Shown: positions 1 through 9,258, counted from the stretch's first letter. The stretch: 64,000 nt of DNA from Woodsholea maritima DSM 17123 (GCF_000382325.1 NZ_KB908062.1:24338-88337); one strand, 5' to 3'. Numbers and translations are program-made. Notes: generated from the letters alone by a model not told the origin.

Positions 1-753
1 CCCCCAATAAATCAGGATGGAGCCAATGACGGGCGTGGTCAGGGATGTCAGCGCGCTGATCGTGAAGATGCTGATTAAGCGTCTGTTTTGCGTAAAAATC
101 TTGACCAACCGGGTCAGGGTATGGTGGTTTTCTGGCTTTCTTTGGGTCAGGGCCACTTCGTGATAGGCGATAAGGCTGATCAGGACGCTGGCGACATAAA
201 TCCCTGCCAAAGCCAAGGCCAGGGTCTCAAACTCTTCTGGTTTTGGATGGTCCTGGGTCAGGAGTATTGCGGCCAGAAGGCTCATCACCAATTTTCCTAA
301 GCCGCTAAAGCCAATTCTCAGGCTTGCGATCAGGCTTCGGGCTTTATTATCCGGTGTGATAAGCGCCAGCATGGCGTTATGCGGTACGTCTACGAGCGTG
401 TAGCCCGTGCGAAAAAGGATCAAAACTAAGAAGATTAATCCAACGCCCCCGCCCCCCAATCTGTGTAAGGCAAAGAGCGTTATAAAACTCAAGCCCGCTA
501 TGATCGCCCCAGTAATGACATAGGGACGCGCGGTCTTTACTCGCCCAGCATAGCGATCGGCTAAAGTCCCCACCAAGGGGTCGCTGACACTATCCCAGAC
601 AAAAGATAGCCATAGAATGGTCCCCGCAATCGCGGGGTTTAAATTCAGCGCGTCGGTAAAATAAAAGAGCCCAAACACTTCCAGGCATGACCAGAGCGTG
701 CTTTTGCCAAAATTGCCGCTGGCATAGATGCTGTGGCGTAATAATGTGCGCAA
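1..753 (-). CDS. MFS sugar:cation symporter (GPH-like), N-terminal half only
   Basis: An open minus-strand frame runs from a TTG codon at 753 off the left edge (251 codons seen; the family is usually about 450). The translation is hydrophobic and carries the family signature after the first helix: D-S-V-S-D-P at residues 54-59, then G62 and D66-R67 (the loop 2/3 motif of glycoside-pentoside-hexuronide symporters). A second marker, V-P-H-N-A-M-L, follows in a later helix. An in-frame stop at 793-795 limits the start. No ATG is available, but AAGGGGAG lies 9 bases before the TTG. The predicted role is inner-membrane sugar or glycoside uptake coupled to a cation. The substrate cannot be read from this half. 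A decayed 5' end is the alternative to a TTG start. Confidence 0.72.
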   Translation of the reverse strand, partial: MRTLLRHSIYASGNFGKSTLWSCLEVFGLFYFTDALNLNPAIAGTILWLSFVWDSVSDPLVGTLADRYAGRVKTARPYVITGAIIAGLSFITLFALHRLGGGGVGLIFLVLILFRTGYTLVDVPHNAMLALITPDNKARSLIASLRIGFSGLGKLVMSLLAAILLTQDHPKPEEFETLALALAGIYVASVLISLIAYHEVALTQRKPENHHTLTRLVKIFTQNRRLISIFTISALTSLTTPVIGSILIYWG

Positions 754-795
754 ACCCCGATACTCCCCTTGCCTGCCACTTGGCTTGATGTGTCA

Positions 796-1846
796 TAGCT
801 ATGTGACAGAGCCGTGTCAGGAGCTGGTACGCTCAGCGCGGGTTTAAGTGTGAAGGGGGTTGGAATGCACATCTTTATCAGGACAGGGTAGGGCGCTTTG
901 GCCTTTTGGGGGCTGTTTCTTTTCCACGCGCGGATCTGAATAGCCAAACTGTGGCGTGGGCGGTTTTGCTACTTTGTCCTAGCCTACAGACCAGTTTTAA
1001 CCTGTGTAGGCTGCTAGCGGTTTGGACTGAGCCGTCTTCCTGATCTGCGGTCATAAATCTAAGTCCATACGTAGGCCCGGTTTTAACTGTGAATCTCGGC
1101 TCCTCTCCAATCGCCTTCGCGATATCATTGGGAGCGATGATCCAGCTTCATGAGATCACGTTACCAAGTCTTATGGGTTGTTCTCCCGCTTCCGTATTCG
1201 ACCAGCCGCCAATTTATTGCGCGTGCATCGCTTTGCGACTCGCGACATAATCATTTTAACTATTATCTTTTCGCATTTATGTTGCTGTTTATGCTGTTCT
1301 TTTCTCCTGTTTTTGCATGCAATGCGTGATTTGCTGCCTTTGCTTGAGTCGCGCGCTATGCACGATAATCGTGTGATAAAAGTTTTGCGGACATAGTGTG
1401 TAGGGTGTGGGTTTCATGGCTGTCGTGCATATATGTTTTATCAAGTATTGCGTTTTACGCGTTCCTTAAACGCTCTGCGTGAATCGCCTGTATTGTGGGT
1501 ATCAAACACGAAAGGTGTAAATCGTACTATGCGCGGTATGTGTGATTTACTCACTAAACGGGCTTTCCATGCAACGCACAATAATGGTGCGTTTCGAGCT
1601 TTAGATGATATAAACGATTTGCTCGGAATACGAGGTATTCACACAAATTGTGACTTTTATGTATAGCATGTTTGCCGTGCATTTCGTGTTAAGCTGATAT
1701 TAAGTTTAATGCATGAGTTTCTTCACAAACGTGCTAAACAGGGACTGCGTTATGTGCAGGACCTATCGAGGGGCCGTGCTGCTGGTCAGTGTGCGCACCG
1801 CATGAGCGCGACATGATAATTCGCTGAAGACGAGGCAGAGGCTTCC
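796..1846. other. Gene-poor stretch upstream of the parA-like gene
   Basis: No frame here looks like a protein. The only two open frames on the + strand (about 1178-1396 and 1433-1666) have no ribosome site or recognisable composition. The DNA has an inverted repeat at 981-1012 and several look-alike words of the type TGYGTGATTT (near 1323, 1478 and 1538) in an AT-richer background. This could be regulatory or replication-type DNA for the following ParA-like gene, but nothing proves it. Confidence 0.4.
981..1012. repeat. Inverted repeat
   Basis: AGCCTACA at 981-988 pairs perfectly with TGTAGGCT at 1005-1012 around a 16-base loop. There is no T-run, so it is not a typical terminator. Function unknown. 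Confidence 0.5.
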
Positions 1847-2560
1847 ATGACCACCTACCGTCATCCCGTGATTGCGCTTTCAACCTCTAAGGGGGGCGCG
1901 GGCAAGACCACTATGTCGATTGCTTTAGCGGCGGTATTTGCCGATTGGGGCTACCGGATTGCCATGATTGATACCGATCCACAGCAATCGCTGATGGATT
2001 GGTCGCTCAAGCCGGGTAAGCCTGAATTTATTGATGTTTTCAGCGCTGAAGACGAAGATGTGCTGATTGATCTGATTGAGGCGTGCAAAAAAAGCCACCA
2101 AATCACGCTTATTGATGTTCAGGGCCGGGTCTCAGAGTTGGGCAATACCGCCATGGCCTGGGCGGATCTTGTCTTGATACCGGTGCAGGCGTCCGCCTTT
2201 GATGCGGCTGGTGCGAGTAACACCATTGCGACGATACGCCGGGTGGAACGTGCGCGACGCACAGAAATCCCATTCTCAACCGTGCTCAACCGTGTGCCGG
2301 CGGCCATTGCGTCACGCACTTTGTTATCCGTACGCGAAGCTTTTGATGAAAGCGGGATCGAGATTCTAACATCTCTGGTCGATCGAGAGGCGTATCGGGT
2401 TATGACCGCGGCGGGCGGTACAATCTACACCTTGGATAAAAGCCAAGCGCCAGGCTTGGATAAAGCCAAGCTAGAATGTGAGACGCTCGCGATTGCAGTC
2501 TCAGCGAAACTGGGTCTGATAGATCCAGCAGACGCAGATATTGAACAAGAACTGGCATAG
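1847..2560 (+). CDS. ParA-family partition/positioning ATPase
   Basis: The 237-residue protein begins with the deviant Walker A box of ParA/MinD ATPases, S-K-G-G-A-G-K-T-T at residues 14-22, with the signature lysine K15. It is followed by the Walker A-prime/switch I region I-D-T-D-P-Q-Q (D42, D44). Family members dimerise on ATP, bind DNA non-specifically and position DNA or protein cargo. The short form without an N-terminal helix-turn-helix is typical of small plasmid ParAs and of orphan chromosomal ones. The next gene starts 10 bases downstream and is probably its partner. No ParB is seen and no replication gene lies nearby, so a plasmid origin is possible but not shown. Confidence 0.88.
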   Translation: MTTYRHPVIALSTSKGGAGKTTMSIALAAVFADWGYRIAMIDTDPQQSLMDWSLKPGKPEFIDVFSAEDEDVLIDLIEACKKSHQITLIDVQGRVSELGNTAMAWADLVLIPVQASAFDAAGASNTIATIRRVERARRTEIPFSTVLNRVPAAIASRTLLSVREAFDESGIEILTSLVDREAYRVMTAAGGTIYTLDKSQAPGLDKAKLECETLAIAVSAKLGLIDPADADIEQELA

Positions 2561-2570
2561 GGCAGGGGCA

Positions 2571-3158
2571 ATGGCAAAACCGCAAGCACCTAAACTCGTA
2601 CGTCCCAAATTGAACTTGAACTTCGGTCCCAAAGGCGATGAGCCCGATATCGAGGGCGAGGTTGATGTCCGCGCGCAGCGCAAAGAAGTCGCGAGCCTGA
2701 TGAATGAAGTTTCTGGTGCGCCGCGTGAAGTGAAATCAGTGGATGTAGCGACCCCTGAGGACAAAACGCGTGCGCAGCGTCTTCAGACAACAGGCGCGAC
2801 ACTCCAAGAGGGTAGGGCAGGGGCGTCTGACGCTTTATCCCAACCCGAAACCCCTTCAGCGCTCATCCCTCAAGAGCAGGGGGAGCAGGTGCCCGCTCCC
2901 TCGAAGCCCTTGCAACGGCGCCGGGCGCGAAAGAAGCTAAAGCGCGAACATAATTTCAGTTGTCGCTCGACGTTCGAGCATATCGACTTTCTAGATGCGC
3001 TCACCAATGACAGCGGTACCGTCGTCGAAGGGTTCGAGCGCGCGGTTTGGTTGCTGGCTAAAGAGGTGGCGCGAAAAAAGGAGTATCGAGGTCTTCCGGT
3101 AAGCGATGAAACTTTAGAGGTTGTGGAGAGGCTATTATTGAAGAGCGACAATAAATGA
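2571..3158 (+). CDS. Small basic partner of the ParA-like ATPase, hypothetical
   Basis: A 195-residue protein. I place the start at the ATG at 2571, just after the parA stop, rather than at an upstream TTG inside parA. Residues 1-125 are low-complexity, rich in K, R, P, E and Q, and likely disordered. The last 70 residues are conserved-looking and helical (F-S-C-R-S-T-F-E-H-I-D-F-L then a long helix with A-V-W-L-L-A-K-E-V-A-R-K), reminiscent of the ribbon-helix-helix or adaptor domains that sit beside small ParA proteins. By position it could be the DNA-binding or cargo partner; sequence alone does not show which. Confidence 0.6.
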   Translation: MAKPQAPKLVRPKLNLNFGPKGDEPDIEGEVDVRAQRKEVASLMNEVSGAPREVKSVDVATPEDKTRAQRLQTTGATLQEGRAGASDALSQPETPSALIPQEQGEQVPAPSKPLQRRRARKKLKREHNFSCRSTFEHIDFLDALTNDSGTVVEGFERAVWLLAKEVARKKEYRGLPVSDETLEVVERLLLKSDNK

Positions 3159-3159
3159 C

Positions 3160-4344
3160 TTAAGCATTTTTATTAAGTATGTAATCTATAAATGCCGACA
3201 TACGTTTGACCGCCTCCTCAGCAAGATACTCAGAATCTATTTCAACTGTTTCTCCTTTCCTGAGCCTATAAATGTCATGTAAAGGACGTAATCTAGATGT
3301 ATCGGAAACAAGGGATGTCCAAGAACCCCCACCAAGTATATAAATAGGCTTCTTAGAAAGAACATACTCTGAATATTTTCCTGGAAGGGCATGGCTTTCT
3401 GATGGAGTGTATAAAAGAAGAGCGTCGCAGATGCTTTGAAAGAAACGAGACCTGTCTAAAGAAACTGGTCCGTGATTTATTACTTTCAAACGCTTTTCGT
3501 TTTTAAGTAAATAGAGCTCTCGTTGAGATAGCTGTCCTGTAATATGCAAAATAATAGGGTATTTACCGGTAGGGATTGTGCATAAATAATCTAAGAGTGT
3601 CGATAAGCATCGATTGTGATCAGAGAGTTCAAAACCTCCAGAATGAAGTAAGTTCAGAGATTTCTTATCAAAAGGACTAAAGGAAGAAAGGCTTTCTTGA
3701 TTAGAGCTACTATATACTTCACTGAAGTGACCGATTATAGATGCCGGAAGATCATGTGGAGCATAGTTGCAAATGTCTCTATATATATAGTCAGAGATAC
3801 ATATAATACCTGAGCATCTTTTAAGCCACAGTTTAGCGAGCTCTCTCTCAAAAATTCTACGGATCAAGTGTCGCTCAAGTTCAACGCGATGTGGACTTTC
3901 GAACCAAGTATCACGAAACTCTGCAATCCAAGGTATGTTATAGCGTCGAGATAATAAATAGCCAACATAATGCGTAGATTCAGGGGGACTTGTAGTTATA
4001 ACTGCGCAGTATTGATTTAAATTGCTTATAGACTTAGTAACTTTATGTGCCCACCTAATGTTTGGATCTGGATAGAATGCCCAAGTCCGAATAAAAGATT
4101 TGATAATGTTTAATAATGATGTCGCACCCACTACTTGGCCGCTCTGTTTCATTAGTGCATTGTTAATGTACTTTGTTTGAATTTCAATATTATCAAAAGT
4201 ATGATCTTTGTTGTGGAACGGCGTCACCGTGGTAATGTTGTAGCCGAATTTTTTAAGGTACTTTACCGATAGATAGGGACGCCTAGCTCCACCTGATATT
4301 TCAGGTGGAAAGTGCCGTGTCACATAGAGGATATTTTTTTTCAT
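3160..4344 (-). CDS. GT4-type glycosyltransferase
   Basis: This 394-residue, AT-rich gene encodes a GT-B fold glycosyltransferase. The N-terminus has the usual first strand and glycine-rich turn (L-Y-V-T-R-H-F-P-P-E-I-S-G-G at about 6-19). The C-terminal half has the nucleotide-sugar binding pattern ending in G-K-Y-S-E-Y-V-L-S-K-K-P-I, where the acidic residue of the E-x7-E-like motif sits. It should transfer a sugar from an activated donor to a growing surface glycan at the cytoplasmic face of the inner membrane. AAGGA precedes the ATG. It is divergent from the UDP-sugar dehydrogenase next door. Donor and linkage cannot be told. Confidence 0.82.
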   Translation of the reverse strand: MKKNILYVTRHFPPEISGGARRPYLSVKYLKKFGYNITTVTPFHNKDHTFDNIEIQTKYINNALMKQSGQVVGATSLLNIIKSFIRTWAFYPDPNIRWAHKVTKSISNLNQYCAVITTSPPESTHYVGYLLSRRYNIPWIAEFRDTWFESPHRVELERHLIRRIFERELAKLWLKRCSGIICISDYIYRDICNYAPHDLPASIIGHFSEVYSSSNQESLSSFSPFDKKSLNLLHSGGFELSDHNRCLSTLLDYLCTIPTGKYPIILHITGQLSQRELYLLKNEKRLKVINHGPVSLDRSRFFQSICDALLLYTPSESHALPGKYSEYVLSKKPIYILGGGSWTSLVSDTSRLRPLHDIYRLRKGETVEIDSEYLAEEAVKRMSAFIDYILNKNA

Positions 4345-4472
4345 GAATTTTAACGCGTCCTTGAAAAGTTATATACTACGTTGAATTTTAGGATGGAATT
4401 TATCAGATAAACAGGGCTTACTTCTTATTGACATGACATAGTGATAGGCTTAATTCCACTCGTAAGGGTGGG

Positions 4473-4496
4473 TCAAGCTCATTCAAATGAGCTTGA
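4473..4496. repeat. 11-bp hairpin in the leader of the UDP-sugar dehydrogenase gene
   Basis: TCAAGCTCATT and its complement AATGAGCTTGA abut with almost no loop, about 80 bases upstream of the ATG at 4577. No T-run follows. It may be an operator palindrome or a leader hairpin in the divergent promoter region 4345-4576. Confidence 0.5.
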
Positions 4497-4576
4497 AACT
4501 CGCTGTAATTCGTAAGCTGCGACCAGCGATTGCATAACTGTCTACAATATTGATCTAGTTTTATGGAGTAACAACC

Positions 4577-5902
4577 ATGCTTAATACTCTCATTGAAAAA
4601 TGTCATAATAAATCGGTAAAAGTTGGTATCATAGGTCTAGGATATGTAGGGCTTCCACTAGCTGAGGCTTATGTAAATGTTGGTGTAAGTGTCATCGGCT
4701 ATGATGTAAATCAAGATCGTGTTGATATTCTAAATTCTGGTCAGTCCGGAATGAAACATATCGATGATTCCAGAGTAAAAAGCATGGTTGATAAGGGCTT
4801 ATTTAAGGCTTCATCAAACCCTAACGTGTTGTCTGAAGTTGATACAATACTTATTGCTGTCCCGACTCCTTTAGATATTCACCATCAACCCGACCTCACA
4901 TATGTTATTAAAACATGTGAGGTAATTCGTGATCATATGCGCGAGGGTCAGCTTGTAGTTCTTGAATCAACAACATACCCAGGCACTACAGCTGAAGTGA
5001 TGAAGCCCATTTTAGAGCAAAGCGGTTTAAAAGAAGGTGAAGACTTCGCTTTGGCTTATTCACCAGAACGCGAAGATCCTGGCAATCCAAACTTCAATAC
5101 TTCAACGATACCTAAAGTAGTTGGATCAGATACATCTGAGGGATTGAAGGCTGCTCTAGCCGTTTATGACCTAATTGTTAATACGGTACCAGTAAAAGAC
5201 ACAAGAACTGCTGAAGCGGCAAAGCTAGTAGAGAACATTTATCGTTGGGTGAATATTGCAACGGTAAATGAGATGAAAATTATCTTCGATAAAATGGGAA
5301 TCGATGTTTGGGCTGTTATCGACGCAGCAAAGACAAAGCCTTTCGGATTTCATGCTTTCTATCCAGGCCCTGGAGTTGGCGGACATTGTATTCGCATTGA
5401 TCCTTATTACTTGTCATACAAAGCAAGAGAGTTTGGGTTGTCGACACAGTTTATCGAGCTGGCAGGTCATATAAATCAAAGTATGCCGCGCCATATCGTC
5501 ACGAGAACTCTTGAAGAGTTGTCTTTGAGGCAGAGAAAGGCTTTGGCTGGTTCTAAGGTGCTTTTATGCGGGTTGGCATATAAAAAAGATATCGATGATA
5601 TGCGCGAGTCTCCTTCTTTGGACTTGATATCAATATTGGAAGAACACGGAGCAATCGTTGCGTACCATGACCCTTATATCCCTGTTGTTCCAACCACCCG
5701 TGAACATCCTGAATATTCGGGGCGTGAATCAGTAGACATAACTGGAATTAAAAATTGCGATTATGATGTTGCTATTATTGCAACGGATCATACTAATGTT
5801 GATTACAAGCTTCTGTGTGAGAATACTCCGTTACTTATAGACACGCGCAATGCTCTTAAGGATTTGACTAGTGAGTTTAAAGATAAAATTGTTAAAGCAT
5901 AA
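4577..5902 (+). CDS. wbpA: UDP-N-acetylglucosamine 6-dehydrogenase (WbpA/TviB-type)
   Basis: A 441-residue NAD-dependent nucleotide-sugar dehydrogenase. The Rossmann motif G-I-I-G-L-G-Y-V-G-L-P-L is near the N-terminus, the family block A-Y-S-P-E-R-E-D-P-G-N in the middle, and the catalytic cysteine lies in G-P-G-V-G-G-H-C-I-R-I-D-P. The R-E-D-P-G-N and H-C-I-R-I-D-P wording matches the UDP-HexNAc (WbpA/WbpO/TviB) group rather than the UDP-glucose group. The enzyme oxidises C6 twice to give a UDP-N-acetylhexosaminuronic acid for surface polysaccharide. GGAG precedes the ATG by 8 bases. A strong hairpin terminator follows at 6051. Confidence 0.88.
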   Translation: MLNTLIEKCHNKSVKVGIIGLGYVGLPLAEAYVNVGVSVIGYDVNQDRVDILNSGQSGMKHIDDSRVKSMVDKGLFKASSNPNVLSEVDTILIAVPTPLDIHHQPDLTYVIKTCEVIRDHMREGQLVVLESTTYPGTTAEVMKPILEQSGLKEGEDFALAYSPEREDPGNPNFNTSTIPKVVGSDTSEGLKAALAVYDLIVNTVPVKDTRTAEAAKLVENIYRWVNIATVNEMKIIFDKMGIDVWAVIDAAKTKPFGFHAFYPGPGVGGHCIRIDPYYLSYKAREFGLSTQFIELAGHINQSMPRHIVTRTLEELSLRQRKALAGSKVLLCGLAYKKDIDDMRESPSLDLISILEEHGAIVAYHDPYIPVVPTTREHPEYSGRESVDITGIKNCDYDVAIIATDHTNVDYKLLCENTPLLIDTRNALKDLTSEFKDKIVKA

Positions 5903-6050
5903 AGTGATGTCTAAGGGGGTAAGGAAACCAACTCTAGTCTTGAACAGGGTATTGATATACCAAGCTTTCTGAAATTAGTAGGTTGCTGAAATTCTCAGCT
6001 AGAAAGCGTGTCTAGTTAGAAGCGTGTAAGGCTATAAATATGCAACTTCT

Positions 6051-6096
6051 GAGGGGAATTGCTCGCTTTATTAAGCGATCATTCCCCTTTGCTTTT
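6051..6096 (+). terminator. Rho-independent terminator after the UDP-sugar dehydrogenase gene
   Basis: AGGGGAAT and CGCTT pair with AAGCG and ATTCCCCT around TATT, with a small internal mismatch, and are followed by TTTGCTTTT. This is the main structure in the gap 5903-6320. The rest of that gap is AT-rich and holds nothing else I can name; it should carry the promoter of the GT2 gene that follows. Confidence 0.75.
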
Positions 6097-6320
6097 AGCT
6101 AGTAATGTACTACTATATCTCGGATGTGTGATGCTGAGGATTTACTAGAAGATCTAAAGTCATAGAGAAAGCCGAGGGCGATTGATGATTGAAGCGGGCT
6201 TAAATATTAAAGTATGAGCACGTTTCATTTTAGAGTACACGCGCATAATTATGATCTAAGGCAATATAGAGCAATTTATATATACAAGTGGAAAATAAAG
6301 TTCTCATCATTGAGGTTATA

Positions 6321-7775
6321 ATGAAGCAGGAAAAGTTAGCAAACTCGATTAACAATCTCGCTTATCAGGTACATGCTTTATCGTCTAAGCTGGGTGTTAT
6401 GTCGCGTGATCAATGTCAAAACAACTTTCATCTTTCTGATGAAAGCCTATTAGATGAGCATTCAAAATTACAGACTAAATATGCGGAATTGTTTCAAGAG
6501 TATACACAATTGAAATGTTCTGTGTCTTTTATAATTGGGTGTGAACTCGTTAGGGTTATTAAGAAGCCCTATTTAATTGCTTTATTACCAGGCAAAGTAC
6601 TTGAAAAAATAAGAAGAAGAAAGAAGCTTTTGAAAAGCATACAAAGTAGAAGTGATCCTCTACAAGGGCTTAACGATTTTAAAAGTGATGATAGACTTTC
6701 ACCAACTAGGGACGTTATAAAGCAGGCTGCCGATCTAATTGATGATAATAAGCTATTAGAGGCTACAAACTTGCTGCGAAAAGTAGAAGGAAAAAGATAT
6801 AATATAAAGCTAAACTTGCTGCTATTAAAGCATAGAAGTGAAGATGAAGCATTTTGGGAGCACTCTGTTAATAAATACCTATCTCAATTTAGTCTTTCTC
6901 CTGTTAAGTTATCTAATGAAGGGCAAACCGTATTTGATCGATTATCTTGTAACCCAGGGTATACGATAACAAACGGTTGCCTTATATCTATTATTTTATC
7001 TGCTTATAATAGTGAAAATACAATTGTTTCCTCAGTTCAATCAATTTTAAATCAAACTTGGCAAAATATCGAATTGATTCTTATTAATGACGCCAGTACG
7101 GACCAAACTTTAAATTTAGTTAGGTCTCTCAGCTTCAAAGATACTCGTATTAAAATTATTGATAACCCGAGCAATTTAGGGCCCTATGTTAGCAAAAATA
7201 AGGCTCTTGAGCATGCAACTGGAAAATTTATCACTTGTCATGACGCAGATGATTGGGCTCACCCGCAAAGACTTGAAAACCAGGTAAAAAGTCTTCTGAG
7301 CGAACGTAACATGGTTTCAATTAGTTATATGCTTAGACTTAGTCAATCTGGTGTCCCGACACAGTTCATGAGGAAGAGTGAAGCGTCTCCTGATGGTGTT
7401 ATGAGGTTAGCTTATGTATCCGCAATGTTTAATAGAGCTGTATTTGATGAAATCGGTTATTGGGATTGTGTCAGGTTTGCAGCTGATAGTGAGATGATAG
7501 CAAGAGCTAAGCTATTTTATGGCGATAAGTTTGTTTTTGAAAGTTCATTAGGCATGTTATGTTTAGATAATGAGGGCAGCCTTACTAACCATAAGGTTTA
7601 TGGTATCGATAAAACTCGAGGAATTTCTCCAATACGAAAATCATATAAGGAATCATGGATGGCTTGGCACGAGCAATGCCGACAAGAAAATGAATCACTA
7701 TACTTACCGTTCCCTCATTTAGATAGAAAGTTTATAGCTCCTAAAAAAATGCTTACAGACTATAATGGATCATAA
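6321..7775 (+). CDS. GT2 family glycosyltransferase with long N-terminal extension
   Basis: A 484-residue protein. The ATG at 6321 is preceded by TGAGG at 5-9 bases, so I prefer it to an in-frame GTG at 6288. Residues 1-210 have no recognised domain and include a coiled-coil-like stretch. Residues about 220-340 form a GT-A glycosyltransferase 2 domain: I-I-L-S-A-Y-N-S-E-N-T-I, then N-D-A-S-T-D-Q-T, then the metal-binding H-D-A-D-D-W-A-H-P. The C-terminal block with I-S-P-I-R-K-S-Y and a final R-K-F-I-A-P is shared with the GT2 gene at 15968-17371, so the two are paralogues. Predicted role: adding a sugar to the island's polysaccharide. Its 3' end overlaps the convergent gene by 6 bases. Confidence 0.82.
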   Translation: MKQEKLANSINNLAYQVHALSSKLGVMSRDQCQNNFHLSDESLLDEHSKLQTKYAELFQEYTQLKCSVSFIIGCELVRVIKKPYLIALLPGKVLEKIRRRKKLLKSIQSRSDPLQGLNDFKSDDRLSPTRDVIKQAADLIDDNKLLEATNLLRKVEGKRYNIKLNLLLLKHRSEDEAFWEHSVNKYLSQFSLSPVKLSNEGQTVFDRLSCNPGYTITNGCLISIILSAYNSENTIVSSVQSILNQTWQNIELILINDASTDQTLNLVRSLSFKDTRIKIIDNPSNLGPYVSKNKALEHATGKFITCHDADDWAHPQRLENQVKSLLSERNMVSISYMLRLSQSGVPTQFMRKSEASPDGVMRLAYVSAMFNRAVFDEIGYWDCVRFAADSEMIARAKLFYGDKFVFESSLGMLCLDNEGSLTNHKVYGIDKTRGISPIRKSYKESWMAWHEQCRQENESLYLPFPHLDRKFIAPKKMLTDYNGS

Positions 7776-8852
7776 TTGATCTTTAATAGATCTTGTTCTA
7801 TACCCTAACCAATAATCCACCATAGAGCCAACATCGATCGCTATTCCTCCTTTTAATAGAACTTTATGGCAAAAGATTTTTCCTAACACACCGGCACCAA
7901 TAATAACAAGTGTTCCAGGTAGTACTACATTGTTAATCTGGTGAATGATATCTTCATATACAAAAGGTAAAGATATGTCTGTACTTTCATAAGATTCTAA
8001 TCCAATCATTTTTGTATGAGTGGGAATAGTAATATGAGTAATCTTATCCGAGCAATGATTAAAAAGACCATTTAGTTCTTCAGGCTTAATGCTAGTAACA
8101 AACAACACTTTTTGAGAGTGTTTTACATATAATCGTATTGTATCGGTATTGAAAATTAATTGATGTATGCGTTCTTCAGTAAAAGCGACAGCGCTGATTT
8201 GTAAGGATAGTACCCCTTTAGCTATATGTAGAAGTGGGTAAGTAGCATCATTGTCTTTATATGATTGTTGTCCTTCAGTTGTGTCTCTTGCCAACCTATA
8301 GCAACTAGGAATACCTAGTATAGTGGCATTAGATATAGATTCGCGCAATTGAGTGCTAATTTTAATCCTTTCGGAAGTTGATAACCTATCTCTCCACCAG
8401 GCTCGTTCTCGTAATGCGATGTCTTGTGGGCTTAGCTGTTCTAGCCAGGCATAGGATTCTCCGTCCCCTATACGTATAAGCGATAATGGGTTGCTATTTA
8501 TAATGGCATTGAGAATGTATTCTTTTAATAATCTGCTTTGATAATTTGAATACCTACAATCTAGATAATCAAGCCCATGCGATGCTAACTGATACATGGG
8601 TTCAAAAAAGTGAGTAAACTCTTGCCTTAAGTTCTTAGAGATAATTGATTTATAGTATTTACATACGTGTAGATGACTGCTTAGCTCTATATTAGCAGGA
8701 GTGCATACATTTAGTTTCTCTAAAGGGGTTAATTTAACTGAAGAGTAATTCATGACACCATGAATTACTTGGTTGTGCCTTGCCAATGAAGAAAGTGATA
8801 CTTTATAGCTGGATGGATATTCCTCGAAACCGATAATATCATGATTAAGCAT
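7770..8852 (-). CDS. GT-D-fold (DUF1792-like) glycosyltransferase, C-terminal part of a frameshifted gene
   Basis: Residues about 120-355 carry the marks of the GT-D glycosyltransferase fold: S-L-I-R-I-G-D-G-E-S-Y near the start of the domain and, at the end, I-I-G-A-G-V-L-G-K followed by G-G-I-A-I-D-V-G-S-M-V-D-Y-W. The R-x-G-D-G-E motif is the metal/nucleotide-sugar site in this family. The ATG at 8852 is not preceded by a good ribosome site. Its frame stays open upstream to the A-tract at 8958-8966, where one inserted base would fuse it to the frame 8927-9241 as one protein of about 490 residues. The start shown is therefore probably internal. It is the last gene of the wzm-wzt operon. Confidence 0.68.
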   Translation of the reverse strand: MLNHDIIGFEEYPSSYKVSLSSLARHNQVIHGVMNYSSVKLTPLEKLNVCTPANIELSSHLHVCKYYKSIISKNLRQEFTHFFEPMYQLASHGLDYLDCRYSNYQSRLLKEYILNAIINSNPLSLIRIGDGESYAWLEQLSPQDIALRERAWWRDRLSTSERIKISTQLRESISNATILGIPSCYRLARDTTEGQQSYKDNDATYPLLHIAKGVLSLQISAVAFTEERIHQLIFNTDTIRLYVKHSQKVLFVTSIKPEELNGLFNHCSDKITHITIPTHTKMIGLESYESTDISLPFVYEDIIHQINNVVLPGTLVIIGAGVLGKIFCHKVLLKGGIAIDVGSMVDYWLGYRTRSIKDQL

Positions 8853-8926
8853 ATATGATATAAAGTTAATATTGTTAACTTTAATTGCAACGGATAATAA
8901 AGTGTAAAAGGTGGCTCTGTCTTGTA

Positions 8927-9241
8927 TTAGACTACTAATGAAGGCTCTAGCTTGGTCAAAAAAAAAGAATTTGGGGTTATGCCTGTATAATCAATTCGAA
9001 AAACATCTATGTAAAACTTGTATTCACGATCTTTTATACCTTTTGAATGATTGATGGTTTCAAAGAAAAATTTACTTCTTCTAAGGTATGAATATTTAAA
9101 GGTCATAAAGGTAATTTTCTTTATAATCCTGGGGCAGTATTTAAGACTAAAACAGTTATATAACAATGGCATACGGTCTGACAAAAATATTGCCAGCCTA
9201 ATAAACTCCGATTTCAAATTATCCTTAATAGTGTCAATCAT
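8927..9241 (-). CDS. N-terminal part of the frameshifted GT-D gene
   Basis: A 104-residue frame starting 18 bases after the wzt stop. It reads sensibly to I-D-Y-T-G-I-T-P-N-S-F-F, enters a run of nine T on the coding strand, and then stops 11 codons later in an alternative frame. With ten T the reading continues S-F-F-F-D-Q-A-R-A-F-I-S-S-L and runs without a stop into the methionine at 8852. No domain is recognised in this part alone. It is either half of a phase-variable or slippage-expressed gene, a true mutation, or a sequencing error. Confidence 0.55.
   Translation of the reverse strand: MIDTIKDNLKSEFIRLAIFLSDRMPLLYNCFSLKYCPRIIKKITFMTFKYSYLRRSKFFFETINHSKGIKDREYKFYIDVFRIDYTGITPNSFFLTKLEPSLVV
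8958..8966 (-). repeat. A9 (T9 on the coding strand) homopolymer at a gene break
   Basis: Nine consecutive A on the + strand sit exactly where the frames of 8927-9241 and 7770-8852 must be joined. One added base restores a single open frame. Confidence 0.85.
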
Positions 9242-9258
9242 GATGAATCATTTTAACA

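Noticed and set aside
645..947. A 100-codon minus-strand ORF overlapping the MFS gene start
   Set aside because: It is in a different frame from the transporter motifs and has no domain or ribosome site.
1178..1666. Two small + strand ORFs (72 and 77 codons) before parA
   Set aside because: There is no ribosome site, codon use is unlike the neighbours, and no domain or signal sequence is seen.
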